A stretch of 17,247 bases of DNA from positions 1 through 17,247 of the forward strand of contig JAAZDR010000074.1 in NCBI GenBank assembly GCA_012512705.1. Direction: 5' to 3'. The position numbers and the translations under genes are program-made. A model generated the notes under the pieces. The model saw only the letters and a list, made by a program, of their open reading frames with translations, was not told the DNA's origin and made no database searches. The DNA is from Bacillota bacterium. Its GTDB lineage: Bacteria > Bacillota > Dethiobacteria > DTU022 > JAAZDR01. Below are positions 13,079-17,247 of this stretch, piece after piece; positions within the stretch are counted from its first letter, which is position 1, and each line of letters opens with the position of its first letter.

Positions 13079-15556
13079 ATGCGAGCCTATAATCCGAAAG
13101 AGATCGAGCCTAAGTGGCAGAAAAAATGGGAAGAAGAGGATTTTTACAGGACTAAAACTGATCCTTCCCGTACCAAGTATTATGTTTTAGAGATGTTTCC
13201 CTATCCCTCCGGGAAGCTGCATATGGGGCATATGCGCGTCTACTCCATCGGTGATGTGCTGGCTCGTTTTTTACGTATGCGCGGCTATAATGTATTACAC
13301 CCCATGGGCTGGGATGCTTTTGGTTTACCGGCAGAGAACGCTGCTATCGAAAACAATGTAGGCCCCGCCCGCTGGACGTCGGAGAATATTAGTTTTATGA
13401 AGAAACAGCAGAAGTCACTGGGAGTTAGCTATGATTGGGAACGGGAGGTTACTACCTGCAATCCCGATTATTATCGCTGGACACAATGGTTGTTTCTCCT
13501 CTTCTATAAACGAGGGCTCGCTTATAAGAAAAAAGCTCGGGTTAACTGGTGTCCCCAGTGTGAGACAGTGCTTGCCAACGAGCAGGTCGAAGGCGGCGTC
13601 TGCTGGCGCTGCAGCTCTACAGTAGAATTCCGTGAACTGGAACAGTGGTTCTTAAAGATTACCGATTACGCGGATCGCCTTTTGGATGACCTGGAACTGT
13701 TAGAAGGCTGGCCCGAACGGGTAAAGCTGATGCAGAAAAACTGGATCGGGCGCAGTGAAGGGGCAGAGATCGCTTTTAGGCTAAAGGATTTTGATGAAGA
13801 GTTACGCGTTTTTACAACTCGTTCTGATACTCTTTTTGGGGTAACATACATGGTTCTTGCACCGGAGCATCCCCTGGTAGACAAGCTGGTTTCCGGAACG
13901 GAAAAAGAAGCAGAGGTTCGTGAATTTGTAAATAAAGTCAAGTTTGAAAATGAGATCAGCCGCACTTCTGCGGAGACGGAAAAAATAGGAGTTTTTACAG
14001 GTCGTACCTGTATTAATCCCGTGAACGGGGAAGAGGTTCCGATCCTTGTCGGCAATTATGTCTTGATGAGCTACGGAACAGGTGCGGTTATGGGCGTTCC
14101 CGCTCATGACGAAAGGGATTTTCAGTTTGCCCGCAAATACAATCTGCCGATACGCGTAGTGATCCAGCCTGAGGGAGAAGTTCTTAAAGAGGAAACGATG
14201 ACCGAGGCGTATACCGGTCCCGGACGTATGGTTAACTCCGGACAGTTTAACGGTCTTCCCAATGAGGAGGGAATTAACGCTGTTATCGCTTATTTGGAGA
14301 AGCACAATCTGGGTTCTAGAAAGGTGACATACCGCCTGCGCGATTGGCTGATCTCGCGGCAGCGCTATTGGGGAGCGCCGATCCCTATTGTTTACTGTGA
14401 AAAATGCGGGATAGTGCCGGTTCCAGAAGATGAGCTTCCGGTAATACTGCCGACTAATATCACCCTTAAACGGGAAGGCGGCTCTCCTTTAGCTGGTCTC
14501 GAGGATTTTGTATGGACTGAGTGCCCACGCTGTGGAGGCAAGACGCGGCGCGAGACAGATACCATGGATACCTTTATCTGTTCTTCATGGTATTTTCTGC
14601 GTTATGCCAGCCCTAAACTCGATAGAGCCCCTTTTAGTAGGGAAGATGTGGACTACTGGATGCCCGTAGATCAGTATATTGGCGGGATAGAACATGCTGT
14701 TCTCCACCTGCTTTATGCCCGCTTTTTCATGAAAGTGATCTATGATGCGGGCCTCGCCAAAGTACAGGAACCTTTTAAACGTCTCCTGGCGCAGGGGATG
14801 GTCTACAAGGACGGGGCGAAGATGTCGAAATCGAAGGGCAATGTTGTTTCTCCAGATGAGATAATCGAAAAATATGGTGCAGATACCGGAAGGCTTTTTA
14901 TCCTCTTTGCCTCGCCACCAGAGAAGGACCTCGAGTGGAGCGATCAAGGGGTGGAGGGGTGTCACCGCTTTCTGCGCCGTGTTTGGCGCCTGATAAATGA
15001 AAACAAGCATTTTGTAGAACTAAACGGCAAAGGAACGCCGTTTAATGGCGAAGCGGAGCAGAAACTGCGTTATCATATACACGCTGCGATAAAAAAAGTG
15101 ACCGAAGATATCGAAGAGCGCTTTAACTTTAATACGGCGATCAGTGCAATTATGGAGCTTGTCAATGCCACTTATAGTTATCTGGACAAAGCTGCTGAAG
15201 GTGAACCGGATCGGAGGGTTATCGCTGAGGCACTAAAGACTATAGTTATCCTCCTTGCTCCTTTTGCACCGCATATCACTGAAGAAATGTGGCAGCTCCT
15301 TGGCCATAAAGATAGTATTCACCTTCAAGCTTGGCCCGATTATGATGAAGAGGCCTTGAGGGTTGAGCAGGTTGAAGTTGTAGTGCAGATTAACGGTAAG
15401 GTGCGCGGTCGCATAATGATTCCGGCTGATGCTGATAAAGAACAGATGCTTGCCGCGGCACATGGGCAGGAGCGGATCCGCAATCTCCTTGCCGGCAAGG
15501 AGATACTCAAAGAGGTCACTGTCCCCGGCAAGCTTGTTAATATTGTTGTCCGGTAA
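13079..15556 (+). CDS. leuS: Leucyl-tRNA synthetase
   Basis: An 825-residue class Ia aminoacyl-tRNA synthetase that charges tRNA-Leu. The ATP-binding HIGH motif is HMGH at 48-51, and KMSKS is present as KMSKS at 581-585. The CP1 editing domain shows '[20 protein letters not shown]' and '[16 protein letters not shown]'. Zinc-knuckle-like cysteines appear in 'CPQC...CWRC', and further pairs occur as 'CEKC' and 'CPRC'. The anticodon-binding and C-terminal domains end with '[14 protein letters not shown]' and the tail 'KLVNIVVR'. ATG 13079 is chosen over ATG 13055 because GGGAGG at 13062-13067 precedes it and the protein then starts at the conserved '[13 protein letters not shown]'; the longer start adds eight residues. 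Length is normal. It appears to be a single-gene unit. Confidence 0.98.
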   Translation: MRAYNPKEIEPKWQKKWEEEDFYRTKTDPSRTKYYVLEMFPYPSGKLHMGHMRVYSIGDVLARFLRMRGYNVLHPMGWDAFGLPAENAAIENNVGPARWTSENISFMKKQQKSLGVSYDWEREVTTCNPDYYRWTQWLFLLFYKRGLAYKKKARVNWCPQCETVLANEQVEGGVCWRCSSTVEFRELEQWFLKITDYADRLLDDLELLEGWPERVKLMQKNWIGRSEGAEIAFRLKDFDEELRVFTTRSDTLFGVTYMVLAPEHPLVDKLVSGTEKEAEVREFVNKVKFENEISRTSAETEKIGVFTGRTCINPVNGEEVPILVGNYVLMSYGTGAVMGVPAHDERDFQFARKYNLPIRVVIQPEGEVLKEETMTEAYTGPGRMVNSGQFNGLPNEEGINAVIAYLEKHNLGSRKVTYRLRDWLISRQRYWGAPIPIVYCEKCGIVPVPEDELPVILPTNITLKREGGSPLAGLEDFVWTECPRCGGKTRRETDTMDTFICSSWYFLRYASPKLDRAPFSREDVDYWMPVDQYIGGIEHAVLHLLYARFFMKVIYDAGLAKVQEPFKRLLAQGMVYKDGAKMSKSKGNVVSPDEIIEKYGADTGRLFILFASPPEKDLEWSDQGVEGCHRFLRRVWRLINENKHFVELNGKGTPFNGEAEQKLRYHIHAAIKKVTEDIEERFNFNTAISAIMELVNATYSYLDKAAEGEPDRRVIAEALKTIVILLAPFAPHITEEMWQLLGHKDSIHLQAWPDYDEEALRVEQVEVVVQINGKVRGRIMIPADADKEQMLAAAHGQERIRNLLAGKEILKEVTVPGKLVNIVVR

Positions 15557-15628
15557 GTGGGTTCTTACGGCATTTTCTACGTTAGCAGGGGCATTTTCTG
15601 CTAAAATTTCTGTCTAGCCGAAGAGATG

Positions 15629-15862
15629 CTAATTTTCGACACGGGCACGGTGGGCGTTGCGAATATGTTCTAGGGCGTTATCCGCAAGTTCGATTATTTT
15701 ACTAAGCCGCCGCTGCTGCTCCTGGTAACGCAGGAAATCGGAGGCGTTCATCCCCTGGTTCTGTATAGCCTGCAGTTCAATAATCGTCATCTGCTGAATA
15801 TCGTAAATATTTTGCTCCGCCTGCTGCAGTATTGAATTTAGCTTTTTTTTAGTCTCTGTCAT
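15629..15862 (-). CDS. Small helical hypothetical protein (77 residues)
   Basis: A 77-residue, highly charged, Gln-rich protein that looks entirely alpha-helical ('ETKKKLNSILQQAEQNIYDI' at the start, 'YQEQQRRLSKIIELADNALE' near residue 46), possibly a coiled coil. No signal, membrane segment or known motif; the Spo0E-type SQELD motif was looked for and is absent. The ATG at 15862 has a strong AGGAGG about 8 nt upstream on the minus strand, so the frame is very likely translated. It lies 75 nt downstream of the transglutaminase-like gene on the same strand and may be co-transcribed. It converges with leuS. Function unknown. Confidence 0.7.
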   Translation of the reverse strand: MTETKKKLNSILQQAEQNIYDIQQMTIIELQAIQNQGMNASDFLRYQEQQRRLSKIIELADNALEHIRNAHRARVEN

Positions 15863-15937
15863 CTTCCAGCCTCCTGAAGAAATAATGTGGCTGTTATATT
15901 ATTTATCTAGGTGATTAAAAATATATAATTTTTTAGG

Positions 15938-16597
15938 TTAACAGAAGATATTTCTTCTATTCCAAAGAAATACAGCTAATAGGATTAACGGTGGACCGCG
16001 GAGAAAAAGTGCTTTGCGCATCGGTGGCATTACCTCCCAAAACCCCTTTAGAAAGGTCTTTATAAAATGCTCTGCGTTTATTTTGGGGATTTGGACTTTT
16101 GTTTTTCCTTTGTCGTCAGTGGTTATTAGTGCCGCATCCTTATTTTCAGCAGCAGTTTCTGTTTTGCCTTCGTATTCTACCCAGATATGCATCGGCGAGA
16201 TGTGACGGTTATGGGGGATCTCCAGCGCCTCCAGCAGAGAGGCAAAAAGCAAAAACCGCGCTTTACAGTCACCTTTACTATTCTCCAGGGATTCCTCTAG
16301 TGTGGGGAAATACCAGGGCATATTGTACACCTGCCAATCGAATGCATAAGGAAGCAGCTGATAAACTACCTGCTCTATTTCTTCCGGAGAGCTGTTAACC
16401 AGGTCTTTGGCGATAGGGGCAACCGCTGCCGAATTGACCGGTGGGGTGTAGAGGCGGTAGATACTTATCACCAAAAGCCATGGTCGGGGATAAAGGACAA
16501 AAATGCTCCAGAAAAGGATCAATATAAATGTTGTCAGGAATGAAATGTGATATTTCTTCCTTATCCCCTCTATTCTTGGTTCTTGTTCCTTTCTCAA
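15938..16597 (-). CDS. Membrane-anchored transglutaminase-like protein
   Basis: A 219-residue protein with an N-terminal membrane segment (about 18-37) and a second hydrophobic segment near the C-terminus (about 201-213). Between them is a compact transglutaminase-like (papain-fold) core: 'ENSKGDCKARFLLFASLLEALEIP' starting near residue 105 with the nucleophile Cys111, and 'MHIWVEYEG' with His137. The third catalytic residue (usually Asp) is not certain; the acidic run D161-D162 is a candidate. Most bacterial members act as proteases or amidases on cell-surface substrates, so a cell-envelope role is plausible but inferred. The TTG start at 16597 is supported by GAGGGA upstream. It has its own extended -10 promoter and is divergent to comEA. 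Confidence 0.75.
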   Translation of the reverse strand: MRKEQEPRIEGIRKKYHISFLTTFILILFWSIFVLYPRPWLLVISIYRLYTPPVNSAAVAPIAKDLVNSSPEEIEQVVYQLLPYAFDWQVYNMPWYFPTLEESLENSKGDCKARFLLFASLLEALEIPHNRHISPMHIWVEYEGKTETAAENKDAALITTDDKGKTKVQIPKINAEHFIKTFLKGFWEVMPPMRKALFLRGPPLILLAVFLWNRRNIFC

Positions 16598-16641
16598 ACT
16601 ATTCCCTCTCTTTACTCTGACTTAGCTTTTTTATTTAATTC

Positions 16642-16672
16642 AGTATACCACACAGAAGCGATATTAGCGCAA
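16642..16672 (-). promoter_or_regulatory. Extended -10 promoter of the transglutaminase-like gene
   Basis: On the minus strand TGG-TATACT (16650-16642) forms an extended -10, with a weak -35 TTGCGC (16672-16667) at a 19-bp spacing. Transcription would start about 35-40 nt before the TTG start at 16597. Confidence 0.45.
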
Positions 16673-16704
16673 TTATATTATTACAGAAAGCGCAGGGAAT
16701 ATCG

Positions 16705-16767
16705 ATGGAAATTAAAGTGAGGGCAGGGATAAAACAGCGGGCGTCGAATAACGGAGGAGGGTGGTAA
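16705..16767 (+). CDS. 20-codon upstream ORF abutting comEA
   Basis: ATG 16705 to TAA 16765-16767 encodes the basic peptide MEIKVRAGIKQRASNNGGGW. AGGGA at 16694-16698 sits 6 nt before the ATG. The stop codon touches the comEA start (TAAATG), and the comEA Shine-Dalgarno (GGAGGAGGG, 16753-16761) is inside this frame, encoding Gly-Gly-Gly. Translation of the short frame would place ribosomes directly at the comEA start. It may be a coupling leader or chance. Confidence 0.35.
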   Translation: MEIKVRAGIKQRASNNGGGW

Positions 16768-17247
16768 ATGTTCTCTTTCTCCCCACGGGAACAGAAAATT
16801 CTTCTTATCTTCGCCGTGCTTTTGATCGCTGGCTTTTTTTTACGATCTGGTCTGCAGGAAACATGGGGTATAGAGTTTATAAGCCGTGATCAGCATGTAA
16901 CAGAAGAAGGAAATCTCTTACAGAATGAAAGTGAAAGCAGGAGCGGGGCAGAGAAACAACTGGAGATTGTTGTCCATGTGGCTGGTGCGGTAAAAGCGCC
17001 TGGTGTCTATACTCTAGAAGAAGGTGCACGTTATTACCAGGCTGTAGAAAAGGCAGGAGGCGCCCTTCCGGAAGCAGATCTCGATCGCATCAACCTTGCC
17101 CGCCCTCTGGTAGACGGTGAACAGGTTTATATACCTTTTACAGGAGATGAGGGTCCTTCAGCCGCTGCGCTTGAAAGTGAGGGAAAAATAAACCTTAACA
17201 GCGCTTCCATACTGGAGCTGCAATCTCTTCCCGGAATTGGTGAAGTC
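16768..17247 (+). CDS. comEA: ComEA-like DNA-binding competence protein (3' end outside window)
   Basis: The frame runs from ATG 16768 to the window edge (160 codons, no stop). An N-terminal membrane anchor (about 9-26, 'KILLIFAVLLIAGFFL') is followed by a linker, a SLBB-type domain ('IVVHVAGAVKAPGVYTLEEG' starting near residue 67) and the start of a helix-hairpin-helix pair ('INLNSASILELQSLPGIGEV', 141-160). This is the standard ComEA layout: the protein binds incoming double-stranded DNA outside the membrane and hands it to the ComEC channel. GGAGGAGGG lies 6 nt upstream of the ATG. A comEB/comEC gene may follow beyond the window. Whether this organism is competent cannot be judged here. 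Confidence 0.93.
   Translation, partial: MFSFSPREQKILLIFAVLLIAGFFLRSGLQETWGIEFISRDQHVTEEGNLLQNESESRSGAEKQLEIVVHVAGAVKAPGVYTLEEGARYYQAVEKAGGALPEADLDRINLARPLVDGEQVYIPFTGDEGPSAAALESEGKINLNSASILELQSLPGIGEV

Noticed and set aside
15582..15604. Hairpin TTAGCAG/CTGCTAA after leuS as a terminator
   Set aside because: It lacks a T-tract on either strand; the GGCATTTTCT direct repeat here (15569-15578, 15590-15599) also has no evident function.

Overview
The window comes from a Gram-positive, probably clostridial (Bacillota/Firmicutes) chromosome. The evidence is the order rplU-rpmA-spo0B-like-obg-nadD-yqeK-LytR/CpsA/Psr-rsfS, strong purine-rich Shine-Dalgarno sites, frequent TTG/GTG starts, Rho-independent terminators, a TPP riboswitch of Gram-positive attenuator type, and leuS/comEA nearby. 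This is a core housekeeping region, not a mobile island. No insertion sequence, CRISPR array or complete prophage is visible.

Layout. (1) 1-327: the 3' end of a gene carrying a TRAM-like domain, probably ribonuclease E/G, which often precedes rplU in clostridia. (2) 352-4120: a thiamine-regulated operon made of a consensus promoter, TPP riboswitch, intrinsic terminator, thiamine-binding MTH1187/YqgV-type protein, ThiX permease, ThiY lipoprotein, ThiZ ATPase and a class I methyltransferase. It sits between the RNase-like gene and rplU. (3) 4117-4900: strong promoter, L21-type leader, rplU, rpmA, terminator. The Prp/YsxB protease gene usually found between these two genes is absent, and L27 correspondingly lacks the N-terminal extension that Prp removes. 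(4) 4949-7690: membrane-anchored Spo0B-like protein, obg GTPase, and nadD with an apparently non-standard start codon. (5) 7782-8057: a single-RRM RNA-binding protein with its own terminator. (6) 8134-11217: yqeK, a divergent LCP protein, rsfS and a ThiF/HesA/MoeB-like enzyme, closely packed. (7) 11235-11425: tRNA-Ala(GGC) with a perfect consensus promoter and a long symmetrical terminator. (8) 11430-12179: a gene-poor stretch with a possible small membrane protein on the minus strand and short unexplained ORFs. (9) 12180-12941: FAH-family hydrolase/isomerase. (10) 13079-15556: leuS. (11) 15629-16597, minus strand: a small helical protein and a membrane-anchored transglutaminase-like protein. 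(12) 16705-17247: a short upstream ORF butted against the 5' part of comEA, which is cut by the window edge.

How it works together. Most genes serve ribosome assembly and translation (L21, L27, Obg, RsfS, tRNA-Ala, LeuS, possibly RNase G), with NAD synthesis (NadD) and dinucleotide hydrolysis (YqeK) embedded as is usual in Firmicutes. The thiamine cassette is an independently regulated uptake system for a thiamine precursor. I do not see a clearly novel multi-gene system. The best leads are the probable AUU start of nadD, the methyltransferase under TPP control, the LCP protein lacking key pocket residues, the linked loss of Prp and the L27 extension, and small ORFs near tRNA-Ala and comEA.
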